64,000 bases of DNA from Mucilaginibacter agri (GCF_009928685.1 NZ_WWEO01000043.1:682001-746000), one strand, 5' to 3'; positions 7,751 through 16,424 are shown, counted from the first letter of the stretch. The notes: a model not told the origin generated them from the sequence alone. Translations and numbers: made by a program.

Positions 7751-8812
7751 ATGGATCAATCAACTCCAAATCTTTCCAATACAAGTCCTGCCGCGCAAGG
7801 CTTTACTTTTCCAGCCGAATGGGCACCGCATACCGCAACCTGGTTAAGCTGGCCTCATAAGGAGGAATCGTGGCCGGGTAAAATCGGTTTGATTTACAGC
7901 AAATATTGCGAGTTTATTAAGGTAGTAGCCGAAGGCGAACTGGTGCGCATCAACGTAAAAGATGAGCTGATGATGGCCTTTGCCAAAGAACAACTGGAAG
8001 CAGTTGGTGCTGATTTAAGCAAGATTGAATTCTACGAGTTCCCAACCAATGATGCCTGGTGCAGAGATCATGGTCCGGCGTTCTTGATTAATGCAGAGAC
8101 CAAGGAAAAGGTGATTGTAGATTGGGGCTACAATGCATGGGGAGGCAAGTATCCGCCGTTCGATCTGGACGATGTGATCCCAACCCGCATTGCTTACCAA
8201 TTTGGGTTGCTTGTATACCATCCGGGTATTGTGATGGAAGGCGGTTCGGTTGATTTTAATGGTGCCGGCACGGTTTTAACCACCACAGCCTGCCTGCTCA
8301 ATGAGAATCGTAACCCACATTTAACCAAAGAACAGATTGAAGAATACCTGCAAAACTACTACGGTGTTAAGCAGGTTCTTTGGCTGGGCGACGGCATTAT
8401 TGGCGACGATACCGATGGCCACATAGATGATATTACCCGCTTTGTAAATGAGGATACCGTAGTTACCGTTGTAGAAAGCAATCCGGAGGATGAGAATTAC
8501 CACATCCTGCAGGAAAATCTGGAAACCTTAAAAAATATGCGCCTGTTGGATGGCCGCCCGCTAAATATTGTGGAGTTGCCAATGCCGGATGCTGTGATTT
8601 ATGACGATCAGCGTTTGCCGGCATCGTATGCAAACTTCTACATTGCCAATAGCGCTGTAGTGGTGCCAACGTACCGTTGCGATAAAGATGCGCTGGCATT
8701 GGAAATCATCCAAAATTGCTTCCCTGATCGCAAAGTGGTAGGTATCGATTCAACTGATATTATCTGGGGCTTGGGTAGCTTCCATTGCTTAAGTCAGCAG
8801 GAACCTTTGTAA
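7751..8812 (+). CDS. aguA: Agmatine deiminase
   Basis: Porphyromonas-type peptidyl-arginine/agmatine deiminase family enzyme (353 residues) that converts agmatine to N-carbamoylputrescine and ammonia. Motifs are WCRDHGPAF (about 98-106), EGGSVDFNG (about 160), GDDTDGHIDD with the catalytic His (about 219) and the catalytic Cys346 in GSFHCLSQQEP at the C-terminus. Many relatives have GGGNIHCITQQ there, so the GLGSFHC context is a mild variation with the Cys kept. It works with aguB just upstream to make putrescine from agmatine; an arginine decarboxylase is not in this window. Confidence 0.94.
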   Translation: MDQSTPNLSNTSPAAQGFTFPAEWAPHTATWLSWPHKEESWPGKIGLIYSKYCEFIKVVAEGELVRINVKDELMMAFAKEQLEAVGADLSKIEFYEFPTNDAWCRDHGPAFLINAETKEKVIVDWGYNAWGGKYPPFDLDDVIPTRIAYQFGLLVYHPGIVMEGGSVDFNGAGTVLTTTACLLNENRNPHLTKEQIEEYLQNYYGVKQVLWLGDGIIGDDTDGHIDDITRFVNEDTVVTVVESNPEDENYHILQENLETLKNMRLLDGRPLNIVELPMPDAVIYDDQRLPASYANFYIANSAVVVPTYRCDKDALALEIIQNCFPDRKVVGIDSTDIIWGLGSFHCLSQQEPL

Positions 8813-8845
8813 GAGAATCAAGAAGCGAGAGTCAGGAATCAAGAC
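8813..8845. repeat. GAATCAAGA-type simple repeat
   Basis: Imperfect reiteration of GAGAATCAAGAAGCGAGAG and GTCAGGAATCAAGA directly after the aguA stop codon. The same pattern follows stop codons at 11934-11970 and 43922-43963, and is found inverted at 12028-12060. Confidence 0.6.
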
Positions 8846-8883
8846 GAGCTCCATCAACCAGCACGTCTTGTTCTACTATTTGC

Positions 8884-8962
8884 CGTTTCGAACGCATGTG
8901 AGAAATCTTTTGCTGTATGTTATTTACATTGTACAAGATTTCTTTCTATCGTTCGAAATGAC
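8884..8962. repeat. Palindromic repeat, TTTCGAACG...AAATGAC family
   Basis: Inverted arms GTTTCGAACG / CGTTCGAAATGAC with inner AGAAATCTT / AAGATTTCT. It has the same layout as the GTCATTGCGAGG elements but a different sequence. One copy was seen in the window. Confidence 0.7.
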
Positions 8963-8984
8963 AGATTTAAAATAAAATAGCATC

Positions 8985-9449
8985 ATGCCAGAGATCACCC
9001 TACAAACCTTTATCGCAGCACCGCCAAAGGTTTGTTTTGATCTGTCGCTCAGCATCGATATGCATAAAATTTCAACCGCTCACACCAACGAAGAAGCTGT
9101 TGATGGTACTACCACCGGCCTTATTAAACTGGGCGAACATGTAACCTGGCGTGCCCGGCATTTCGGTATTTGGTTTAAGATGACTTCCAAAATTACCAGC
9201 CTTATACCTAACGAATCTTTTACCGATGAAATGATAAAAGGGCCGTTAAAATCAATCAAACACACGCATACATTTCAGCCTCAAAACGACGGCACGTTGA
9301 TGACGGATGTTTTTCAGTTTGAATCTCCTTTTGGTGTGTTGGGATATGTGGTGGACAGGTTGATACTTGCTGCTTATCTCACCAAGCTTCTCATCAAAAG
9401 GAACAGCGTGATTAAAGAATATGCTGAGAGCGGGGGCTTAATTAGTTGA
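8985..9449 (+). CDS. SRPBCC family protein
   Basis: A 154-residue START/Bet v1-like (SRPBCC) domain, a hydrophobic-ligand-binding fold. The N-terminus (LQTFIAAPPKVCFDLSLSID) and the GITTG-like turn followed by LGEHVTWRARHFG are typical of the Bacteroidota group often labelled 'cell division inhibitor/SRPBCC'. The ligand is unknown. It overlaps the convergent membrane-protein gene by 12 bases at the 3' ends. Confidence 0.82.
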   Translation: MPEITLQTFIAAPPKVCFDLSLSIDMHKISTAHTNEEAVDGTTTGLIKLGEHVTWRARHFGIWFKMTSKITSLIPNESFTDEMIKGPLKSIKHTHTFQPQNDGTLMTDVFQFESPFGVLGYVVDRLILAAYLTKLLIKRNSVIKEYAESGGLIS

Positions 9450-10622
9450 AATAAAATACCACGGGATATTTAGCAGGCCTGGTTTAAGATAAACATTTAC
9501 ATTTTGCCCTGTGTTAACTTCGTTATAGAGAGAACTTGGTACACTTTCGTCCTCCGAATTTGTTCGGGTTCCCCATTTACTGATTTCTAAATAATAAGTT
9601 GTTGATTTACCATGGGAAATGTGCTTGCTTAAAATAGTAGCATGGTAAGTTTTTGCGCTGCTAGAGTCAAATACGCAATTCAGGGCGACAACGCCTGCAT
9701 AGCTATAGATGATAATAACGATGGCAATTGTATATCCAAATTTATAGGATTTCCTTAATTTATAGATTAAGAAAAAAAGGAATGCTAATGATATCGAAAC
9801 TACAATAACAGGGGTAACACATTTGGCGTAATCAAGTAAATCGTAGTCAATCATCATCCTTAACAACAGCCCTGCGGCAAAAAGGAATAAAGCGGTAGAA
9901 AGAGTTGGGTACGCATTCTTTTTACTATCGTCAACCATAGTAATTGTACCTGCGTATACACCGAAAACAATAATGCAAATTACCGACAACAGTAAGTCAA
10001 TTGATATCACTAACTGATAGGGTTTTGGAAATACAAGCAGCATAAAAAAGGTAACTATACCTGCTATGTTAAAATAGGTACAAATCTTTTTAACGGATGC
10101 CAGCTTTTTTTGCCGATCTTCTGTTGTAACACCAAGGTTTGTATCTTCTAAAATTGTCTGCAATTCTTCTTCATAAGCGGCAGAATCAAGGTCGATAAGA
10201 TTGGTTTGCAGCCAGTGTTGTATTTCTTGCGAATTTCGCCAGTAGCTTATTCCGCTGATGCTTATTTTAGGATAGGCCGAAGAAATTGGTTTTATAAAAA
10301 CATTGTCTTTTTCAGTCCTGTAGCCCTTTATATCTTTTATGGCTAATTCTTTACGTTTAATAGAGGTTTGTCTGGCAATACTGTCATGCGTAAGTATAAT
10401 CTTGTTTTTGTCTGTATCAAGCCAGGCCCAATAAGCCAAAACGGCTACAGGTATAGCAATGGCAAGTAATATGTAAGGGTTTTCATCTTTCTGCGTTAAC
10501 AGATACAAGCAATATGCTGCACCCGCAAACATGAGTAGGGCAAAGCCTTTAATAAATATTTTCCAGCCTTGTTTAAGGGTATACTCTTTTTCGGATTGTA
10601 GTAAGGTGGTTGAGGCGTTCAT
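9438..10622 (-). CDS. Hypothetical multi-pass membrane protein
   Basis: I do not recognise the family. The 394-residue product has about seven hydrophobic segments: two near residues 25-65, then five between about 180 and 310, split by a soluble stretch (about 70-175) rich in charged residues. A C-terminal soluble domain (about 315-394) contains YHATILSKHISHGKSTTYYL, which resembles the beta-rich DUF3592-type segments of other membrane proteins. The gene is convergent with the SRPBCC gene (12-base overlap) and divergent from the AraC gene. AT content and codon use look a little less biased than the neighbours. Confidence 0.75.
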   Translation of the reverse strand: MNASTTLLQSEKEYTLKQGWKIFIKGFALLMFAGAAYCLYLLTQKDENPYILLAIAIPVAVLAYWAWLDTDKNKIILTHDSIARQTSIKRKELAIKDIKGYRTEKDNVFIKPISSAYPKISISGISYWRNSQEIQHWLQTNLIDLDSAAYEEELQTILEDTNLGVTTEDRQKKLASVKKICTYFNIAGIVTFFMLLVFPKPYQLVISIDLLLSVICIIVFGVYAGTITMVDDSKKNAYPTLSTALFLFAAGLLLRMMIDYDLLDYAKCVTPVIVVSISLAFLFFLIYKLRKSYKFGYTIAIVIIIYSYAGVVALNCVFDSSSAKTYHATILSKHISHGKSTTYYLEISKWGTRTNSEDESVPSSLYNEVNTGQNVNVYLKPGLLNIPWYFISTN

Positions 10623-10679
10623 GCCCCGAATATAACTGATGCCAACTATTTCACCTAATTAACTCCGTTAACAATTCAC

Positions 10680-10687
10680 TAACTTCG
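10680..10687 (+). promoter_or_regulatory. Possible -7 box of the AraC-type gene
   Basis: TAACTTCG is one base off TAnnTTTG and ends 4 bases before the ATG at 10692. Weak on its own. Confidence 0.3.
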
Positions 10688-10691
10688 TGAT

Positions 10692-11099
10692 ATGGAAACC
10701 CTTGCAGCCAAAATCCCCAAAAAGATCTTCGCCCGCCAGCACGAAATTACTGCAGATTATCTGAAGGCTATAGATAAACACCTCGACGATGTTTTGGGCG
10801 GCAAGGTGAACGATATGTTCGAGATCAGGGATTTTGCAGAGCTGCTGCATATCCATCCCACGCATTTGAGTAATACCATCAAGTTGACCACGGGTAAAGC
10901 GCCCTGCTATTTTATAGAGCATCGCATCCTTGACATTGTGCGCCATCAGCTGGTGAATACCAATATGCCTATTGCCCAGATAGCCCGCAACCTTACTTAC
11001 GATCCTTCAAACTTCACCAAATTCTTCAAACATTTTGAGGGGATGACACCAAACCAGTACCGCCAGGCGCATCAAAAAACTGAAACAGTCACCATTTAA
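10692..11099 (+). CDS. AraC-type helix-turn-helix transcriptional regulator (DNA-binding domain only)
   Basis: A 135-residue protein that contains little more than the AraC/XylS double helix-turn-helix. Motifs are FAELLHIHPTHLSNTIKLTTG (first HTH, about 50-70) and IAQIARNLTYDPSNFTKFFK...GMTPNQYR (second, about 97-127). It lacks the usual N-terminal ligand-binding domain, so how it senses a signal is unclear. It lies 74 bases upstream of an SDR gene in the same orientation, a common pairing in which the regulator controls the oxidoreductase. Confidence 0.88.
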   Translation: METLAAKIPKKIFARQHEITADYLKAIDKHLDDVLGGKVNDMFEIRDFAELLHIHPTHLSNTIKLTTGKAPCYFIEHRILDIVRHQLVNTNMPIAQIARNLTYDPSNFTKFFKHFEGMTPNQYRQAHQKTETVTI

Positions 11100-11173
11100 T
11101 CTGAAGTAGTCACCATAATATTGATTGCAACTATTTGGACATTTGTATTGTTCAAATTAACAATCAGACATTT

Positions 11174-11935
11174 ATGGAAGCAACAAATAAAATAGCACTG
11201 GTAACCGGCAGCAGCCGCGGACTAGGTAAAAACGAAGCCATCGCACTGGCTAAAAATGGCAATGACGTTATTATAACCTACAACAGCCGTAAAGATGAGG
11301 CCGATAAAGTAGTGGCCGAAATTGAAGGCCTTGGCCGCAAAGCCGCCGCCCTGCAGTTAAACACTGCCGAAGCAAAAACTTTCGAAAGCTTTAAAGCGGC
11401 TTTATCAGAAACCCTGCAGCAGGTTTGGGGCACAGATAAATTTAATTTCTTAATCAATAATGCAGGTATAGATTGGGCAGCACCATTTGCCCAAACCACC
11501 GAGGAGCAATTAGACGCTCTTTACAACATCCACTTTAAAGGCGTGTTTTTACTAACCCAAACGCTACTGCCCGTAATTGCCGATGGCGGTCGCATCGTAA
11601 ACACTTCTACGGGTTTGGCCAGGTTTTCAACACCGGGATATGCGGCTTATGCTTCCATGAAGGGTGCCATCGAAACATTAACTAAGTACATGGCCAAAGA
11701 GCTGGGCAGCCGCGGTATTACGGTTAATGCGGTAGCCCCCGGCATTATCGAAACCGATTTTACAGCCGCTGCACGCGAGCATCCGGGATTGGTTGAGTTC
11801 CTGTCGTCGCAAACTGCGCTGGGCCGTATCGGTCAGCCAGATGACATTGGAGGTGTGGTAGCATTCTTATGCTCAGATGCTGCTCGTTGGATCACCGCGC
11901 AGCGCATCGAGGCTTCGGGCGGGATGTTCCTTTAA
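11174..11935 (+). CDS. SDR family NAD(P)-dependent oxidoreductase
   Basis: Classical short-chain dehydrogenase of 253 residues. It shows TGSSRGLG near residue 12, NNAG near 97, catalytic Ser in VNTSTGLA, and YAAYASMKG with the catalytic Tyr/Lys near 160, then the VNAVAPGIIETDF strand typical of the FabG-like group. The ATG at 11174 (MEATNKIALVTG) is preferred because the 13 residues from the earlier start do not fit the family. It is likely controlled by the AraC-type protein immediately upstream. Substrate unknown. Confidence 0.9.
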   Translation: MEATNKIALVTGSSRGLGKNEAIALAKNGNDVIITYNSRKDEADKVVAEIEGLGRKAAALQLNTAEAKTFESFKAALSETLQQVWGTDKFNFLINNAGIDWAAPFAQTTEEQLDALYNIHFKGVFLLTQTLLPVIADGGRIVNTSTGLARFSTPGYAAYASMKGAIETLTKYMAKELGSRGITVNAVAPGIIETDFTAAAREHPGLVEFLSSQTALGRIGQPDDIGGVVAFLCSDAARWITAQRIEASGGMFL

Positions 11936-12060
11936 GAGAATCAAGAATCGGGAATCAAGAGTCAAGAGAAGCTCTACAAGCGTCATTGCAGGCTACTGTA
12001 ATGACGCTTTTTATTAAGGCTTTGTCCTGATTCTTGATTCCCGATTCTTGATTCTCTTCT
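11936..12060. repeat. GAATCAAGA repeats as an inverted pair around a GTCATTGCAGG hairpin
   Basis: Direct after the SDR stop are reiterated GAATCAAGA/GGGAATCAAGAG blocks (11936-11970); the inverse CTTGATTC/GATTCTTGATTCTC blocks are at 12028-12060. Between them GCGTCATTGCAG / CTGTAATGACGC forms a hairpin (11979-12009) followed by T residues, which may act as a terminator. Confidence 0.65.
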
Positions 12061-12119
12061 TTTTCACCGCTTCATCAACCCCGTTTACCGAGTTTTTTTC
12101 ACTAACAGCCAGTTATTAA

Positions 12120-12150
12120 TTGGCATATGTGAGTTGTTATTATAGTTTTG
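12120..12150 (+). promoter_or_regulatory. Promoter of the LiaF-like operon
   Basis: -33 TTGG at 12120-12123 and -7 TAGTTTTG at 12143-12150, spacing 19 bases, matching the Bacteroidota pattern. The ATG follows at 12173. Confidence 0.55.
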
Positions 12151-12172
12151 AATCAGATTTTATTTCAGAACA

Positions 12173-13012
12173 ATGAACAACGATACAATATATCCTAAAA
12201 AGGCTGGCAACGGTAAAGTAGTTGCCGGTCTGATACTGGTGCTTCTGGGCGCTATCTTGCTGTTCCAACAATTAGATATGATCATTGCACCATGGTGGTT
12301 ATTCCGCTGGCCGGTAATACTTATTATAGTAGGTATATACACCGGCGCTAAGCATAACTTCAGAAACGCAGGTTCAACCATTATGATCCTGGTGGGCTGT
12401 ATCTTCCTGGCAAACGATATCTTCCCCGGTTTTAACCTTTGGCATTTTATCTGGCCGGTAGTATTTATTATGCTGGGCCTTTGGGTTATTCTTGGTAAAG
12501 AAAAATTCAATAAGAGTTTCAAACGCAAATGGGGCCAGTATGACAATGCAGGCAATAGCTACTCGTATAACTATAAATACGAAACCGAGTGGGATGCTAA
12601 AGTAAACCTTGATGAAAATGGCAACCCAATTGAGCCAGAGCCAGGCCAAACTCAAACCAAATTTGCGCAAGGCGACGACCATATCGACACCACATCTGTT
12701 TTCGGAAGCGTACACAAACATATCCTTTCTAAAGATTTTAAAGGCGGCGAGGTGGTAAATGTGTTCGGTGGCACCGAGCTTAACTTTACCCAGGCCGATA
12801 TCAACGGCAGGGTTTATATCGATATCACCCAGATATTCGGTGGTATTAAGATCATCGTTCCGCCGCACTGGCAGGTAACATCAGATATGGCAGCAGTATT
12901 TGCCGGTATCGATGATAAACGCCGCCCCGGAGCAATTCCGCTAAGCGCCGATAAAATTCTGATACTCAAAGGCACCTCGATATTTGCCGGGGTAGAAGTT
13001 AAAAGTTACTGA
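12173..13012 (+). CDS. LiaF-like membrane protein (DUF5668 and LiaF C-terminal domain)
   Basis: A 279-residue protein with about four short transmembrane helices in the first 110 residues (the LiaI/LiaF-like DUF5668 unit) and a C-terminal beta-helix-like domain (about 165-279: SVFGSVHKHILSKDFKGGEV...FGGTELNFTQADI...IFGGIKIIVP) typical of LiaF/cell-wall-active-antibiotic response proteins. In Gram-positive bacteria LiaF restrains an envelope-stress kinase. Here it is the first gene of a run that ends in a LytS kinase and a LytTR regulator, so a role in sensing envelope state is plausible but inferred. Confidence 0.82.
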   Translation: MNNDTIYPKKAGNGKVVAGLILVLLGAILLFQQLDMIIAPWWLFRWPVILIIVGIYTGAKHNFRNAGSTIMILVGCIFLANDIFPGFNLWHFIWPVVFIMLGLWVILGKEKFNKSFKRKWGQYDNAGNSYSYNYKYETEWDAKVNLDENGNPIEPEPGQTQTKFAQGDDHIDTTSVFGSVHKHILSKDFKGGEVVNVFGGTELNFTQADINGRVYIDITQIFGGIKIIVPPHWQVTSDMAAVFAGIDDKRRPGAIPLSADKILILKGTSIFAGVEVKSY

Positions 13013-13057
13013 AAACACAATCACTAAATCACAAATCATCACCTAAAACAATAATTC

Positions 13058-13393
13058 ATGAACTGGTACGTCGCAAAAGTTATTTTCCGCATCATCAGTA
13101 ATGAAGGCAACAATCAGGCGCAGTTCGATGAGCAACTGCGCCTCATTAGTGCCGAAACCCGTTTCGAGGCTTTTGAGAAAGCAACCCAATTGGGTAAAGA
13201 TAATGAAGACCGTTTTTTGAAGGATAGCAAGCAAACTGTTAAATGGCAGTTTGTAAACGTAGCCGAGGTTAACCAGCTTACCGAGCTGGCCGATGGCACG
13301 GAGCTTTATTGCAATATCCACGAAGCAGAGAATGCTGATCTATATATAGGCTGGGCTAATCACAGAGCCTCCCTTATTGAACTTGACAATTAA
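13058..13393 (+). CDS. DUF4288 domain-containing protein
   Basis: A 111-residue soluble protein of the DUF4288 family, recognised by the N-terminal WYVAKVIFRI and FDEQLRLISAE segments. Its function is unknown. It sits 45 bases after the LiaF-like gene and 12 bases before the kinase gene, so it is almost certainly in the same operon. Confidence 0.82.
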   Translation: MNWYVAKVIFRIISNEGNNQAQFDEQLRLISAETRFEAFEKATQLGKDNEDRFLKDSKQTVKWQFVNVAEVNQLTELADGTELYCNIHEAENADLYIGWANHRASLIELDN

Positions 13394-13405
13394 AAACTAA
13401 CCGTT

Positions 13406-14440
13406 TTGAGTGCACCTGTATCAACCTTTGTAAACCTTCGCTGGGGCTTTGTAGCCTGCGGCGTTGTATGGACTGCCATACAGGTGTACCTTATTCACAG
13501 CTTTGGTTTTAACTGGTACATTGCGCTTACCGATAGCATTATAAGCTCGGTAGCTCTTGCAGCAGCTTGTTGGCTTATTGATAATACGCTGCGTTTTTAT
13601 CAACCATCTAAAAGCAGCTACCTTAACTTGTTGATATGGTGCGGTATATTGGCCGGCATCTGTTTGGCTATATCGCGTTTTGCCTTACCACAGATCATCG
13701 GCGATGGTGAATACTTTGTGTTTGTGATTAAATCACTTATTCTACGCTATTTTACCAATTTTATGGCCATAGGCTGGATGGCAATGATCAGTTTAGTATG
13801 GTACGCCCAGCAAGACAATAAAGAGAATGAAAAGCGTAAAGCCGAAGCAGAGAAACTGGCTAAAGAGGCTGAGTTATATAATCTTCGCCAACAATTACAG
13901 CCGCACTTTTTGTTCAATAGCTTAAATTCTATAAACGCGCTAATTGGTTTTAAACCCGAAGAAGCCCGTAAAATGATTCACCAGCTCTCTGACTTTTTGC
14001 GTGGTACTTTGAAGAAAGACGACCAGCAGCAGGTTAGCTTAAGCGAGGAGCTGGCGCACTTGCAGTTATACCTCGATATAGAGAAAGTTCGTTTCGGGCA
14101 CCGCCTGCAAACCGAGATCAGTTGCGATGACCAATGCCGCGTTGCCACACTGCCGCCTTTATTGTTACAACCCGTTGTAGAAAACGCCATTAAGTTTGGT
14201 TTGTATGATACCACCGGTAGTGTAGTAGTAAGCATAAGGGGAGAGGTAGAGGACGGCTATCTGGTGATAATTGTGCAAAACCCTTACGACCCGCAAACTG
14301 CCAAGCCAAGGCAGGGAACCGGTTTCGGTTTAAGTGGGATGCAACGCCGTTTACATTTGATATATACCCGCAACGATTTGGTTGAAACTTATGTAAATGA
14401 TAATATCTTTACAACCATAATAAAAATACCTCAGGCATAA
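13406..14440 (+). CDS. LytS/YehU-type sensor histidine kinase
   Basis: A 344-residue membrane kinase. Four hydrophobic helices occupy about residues 8-140, then a short coiled coil leads to the His_kinase domain with the phosphoacceptor in LQPHFLFNSLNSI (His about 172) and an ATP-binding part with PLLLQPVVENAIKFG (N box) and GTGFGLSGMQRRL (G box). The start is a TTG at 13406, 12 bases after the DUF4288 gene. Its stop codon overlaps the ATG of the regulator by one base (TAATG), so the two are translated together and form a two-component pair. Confidence 0.93.
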   Translation: MSAPVSTFVNLRWGFVACGVVWTAIQVYLIHSFGFNWYIALTDSIISSVALAAACWLIDNTLRFYQPSKSSYLNLLIWCGILAGICLAISRFALPQIIGDGEYFVFVIKSLILRYFTNFMAIGWMAMISLVWYAQQDNKENEKRKAEAEKLAKEAELYNLRQQLQPHFLFNSLNSINALIGFKPEEARKMIHQLSDFLRGTLKKDDQQQVSLSEELAHLQLYLDIEKVRFGHRLQTEISCDDQCRVATLPPLLLQPVVENAIKFGLYDTTGSVVVSIRGEVEDGYLVIIVQNPYDPQTAKPRQGTGFGLSGMQRRLHLIYTRNDLVETYVNDNIFTTIIKIPQA

Positions 14441-15189
14441 TGAAACAAGTATTGGTCATTGACGACGAACCACTGGCACGCATGGTGGTTCTGGAATATT
14501 TGCAGGATTACAAAAACGATTTACAGGTAATGCAGGAGTGTGGTGATGGCTTTGAAGGAATGAAAGCCATTATGCAATACCAGCCCGACCTGATATTTCT
14601 GGATGTGCAAATGCCCAAGATCAATGGTTTTGAAATGCTTGAGTTATTGGAGCAACCACCTGCTGTTATTTTTACTACCGCTTTCGACGAATTTGCTATT
14701 AAAGCCTTCGAGGCTCATGCTATCGACTACTTGTTGAAGCCTTTCAGCAAAGAACGTTTTCAGAAGGCGGTCGATAAGTTCCTGGCGCAAAGCGGTAGCC
14801 CAGTACAACAGCAAAAGCAAACCGAAAGCTTGCTCGAAGCCGTGTCTGAATCGCCGGTACAGCATGATCGTATTGTGGTTAAAACCGGCACTAAGGTTAA
14901 GATCATCCCGGTAAATGATGTGCTCTACCTCGAAGCCGACGACGATTATGTAAGTGTGCACACCGCCGAAGGCTCGTTCCTGAAAAATAAGACCATGAGC
15001 TTCTTTGAAAAAGTGCTGGATACACGACAGTTTGTGCGCGTACACCGCTCCTACATTGTAGCCATAGACCAAATAACCCGAATAGATCCTTACGAAAAAG
15101 ATTCCCACATAGCCATTCTGAAATCAGGCGCCAAAATCCCGGTTAGCAAATCTGGTTATGTGAAATTGAAGCAGGTTTTGGGGATATAA
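14440..15189 (+). CDS. LytTR family response regulator
   Basis: A 249-residue regulator with a CheY-like receiver (about 1-120; acidic pocket Asp8-Asp9, phosphoacceptor Asp55 in LIFLDVQMP, conserved Lys in LLKPFS) and a C-terminal LytTR DNA-binding domain (about 145-247; VLYLEADDDYVSVHT and VRVHRSYIVAIDQI). It is the partner of the overlapping LytS-type kinase. Targets are unknown; autoregulation of the LiaF-like operon would be usual. Confidence 0.95.
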   Translation: MKQVLVIDDEPLARMVVLEYLQDYKNDLQVMQECGDGFEGMKAIMQYQPDLIFLDVQMPKINGFEMLELLEQPPAVIFTTAFDEFAIKAFEAHAIDYLLKPFSKERFQKAVDKFLAQSGSPVQQQKQTESLLEAVSESPVQHDRIVVKTGTKVKIIPVNDVLYLEADDDYVSVHTAEGSFLKNKTMSFFEKVLDTRQFVRVHRSYIVAIDQITRIDPYEKDSHIAILKSGAKIPVSKSGYVKLKQVLGI

Positions 15190-15234
15190 AGCCCGCTAGC
15201 CCCCTAAAGTGGGAATTGAAAATATAAAAACATC

Positions 15235-15315
15235 TTCATTACGAGGTACGAAGCAAACCCCGATTAGCAGATCCGCTATGTATAGTTTGGGATTGCTTCG
15301 TACCTCGCAAATGAC
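15235..15315. repeat. Palindromic repeat, GTCATTGCGAGG family (copy 2)
   Basis: TTCATTACGAGGTACGAAGC at the left and GCTTCGTACCTCGCAAATGAC at the right form a clear inverted pair. A half copy of the GAGGGG family (CCCCCTAAAGTGGGAATTG) is just left at about 15199-15218. Confidence 0.8.
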
Positions 15316-15332
15316 GTGTGAAGATAAAAAAG

Positions 15333-16328
15333 CTATTTCTTTACCCCCAAAATACTCCAATCACTATCAGCCTTGGTAATCACCGTTCCTAACATTCCCA
15401 AGCCGGTAACATCCATCTCAATCAAATCGCCCGGAAGCAGCCATTGCGCAGCATAATTGGGGTCGTTAAGCAAACCGGTCCCATTCAGCTCGAGGAAACA
15501 TCCTGTACCAACCGTGCCCGAGCCAATAACATCTCCCGGCAAGATATCACAGCCATAAGAGCAGCGCTCAATGATTTCGGCAAAAGTCCAGTCCATATCT
15601 TCAAAGTTGCCTGCGGATACCTGCTTGCCATTGATACGACAGTTCATTTGCAGGTTATAGGCATTGCCGGTGTGGCCGGGTTTGGCAGGTATCTTGTATT
15701 GTTCCAATTCATCGGGGGTAACCAGCCAAGGGCCTATAACGGTGGAGAAATCCTTACCTTTTGCGGGGCCAAGATTTAATAGCATTTCCTCCATTTGCAG
15801 GGTACGGGCACTCATGTCGTTCATAATCATGTAACCGGCAATGTAACTGTCGGCATCAGCGGCTTTAATGTTGCGTCCCTTCTTATTAATTACAATGGCA
15901 ACCTCTAGCTCAAAGTCGAGCTTGTCAAAATGGTCGGGCATGCACTCAATTTCGCCCGGGCCTTGTATGGCGTTATGGTTAGTAAAATAAAATACGGGGT
16001 ATTGGTCAAACTCTGGTATCATGGGCACCTTGCGGTTGCGACGGGCTGTTTCTACATGCTGTCTGAAAGCATAAGCATCGCGGCATGAAGCGGGGTGGGG
16101 TACGGGCGCCATGAGCTCAAAAAATAACTCTTCGCGGGCCTCCATGGCGCCGCTGCTAATGGCCTGATGCACGCGCTGGGCATGTTCCATTAATTCGTCT
16201 CCTTCGGCTAAAAAAGCGTTCATGTTATCGGGTATCAGCTTATCGCACGAGTGCAGATTATAGATATGTCCGTTAACAAATATGCCCAGGTGTTCCCGGT
16301 CTTCGGTTTTGTAGGATACTAACTTCAT
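15333..16328 (-). CDS. Fumarylacetoacetate hydrolase family protein
   Basis: A 331-residue member of the FAH superfamily, probably the enzyme that cleaves fumarylacetoacetate to fumarate and acetoacetate in tyrosine breakdown. The metal-binding segments are visible: DFELEVAIVI (about 133) and NDMSARTLQ, followed by KGKDFSTVIGPWLVTP and the GDVIGSGTVGTGCFLELNG loop near residue 270. Other FAH-fold enzymes act on other acylpyruvates, so the call rests on its position divergent from homogentisate dioxygenase. A -7 box TAGTTTTG (minus strand 16361-16354) is 25 bases upstream. Confidence 0.88.
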   Translation of the reverse strand: MKLVSYKTEDREHLGIFVNGHIYNLHSCDKLIPDNMNAFLAEGDELMEHAQRVHQAISSGAMEAREELFFELMAPVPHPASCRDAYAFRQHVETARRNRKVPMIPEFDQYPVFYFTNHNAIQGPGEIECMPDHFDKLDFELEVAIVINKKGRNIKAADADSYIAGYMIMNDMSARTLQMEEMLLNLGPAKGKDFSTVIGPWLVTPDELEQYKIPAKPGHTGNAYNLQMNCRINGKQVSAGNFEDMDWTFAEIIERCSYGCDILPGDVIGSGTVGTGCFLELNGTGLLNDPNYAAQWLLPGDLIEMDVTGLGMLGTVITKADSDWSILGVKK

Positions 16329-16353
16329 AAGGTTGGTAATAATGTGGTTATAT

Positions 16354-16361
16354 CAAAACTA
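16354..16361 (-). promoter_or_regulatory. -7 box of the fumarylacetoacetate hydrolase gene
   Basis: TAGTTTTG on the minus strand, matching TAnnTTTG, 25 bases before the ATG. The 334-base divergent region 16329-16662 holds no gene. Confidence 0.5.
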
Positions 16362-16424
16362 AAACAAATTTTGTTGCGTTAATATTATGCTTGCATATTA
16401 ATTTTTAAGCATTAACTTCGTAAC

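Noticed and set aside
12374..12868. Minus-strand ORF of 164 residues inside the LiaF-like gene
   Set aside because: Antisense shadow; the plus-strand gene has clear domains and operon context.
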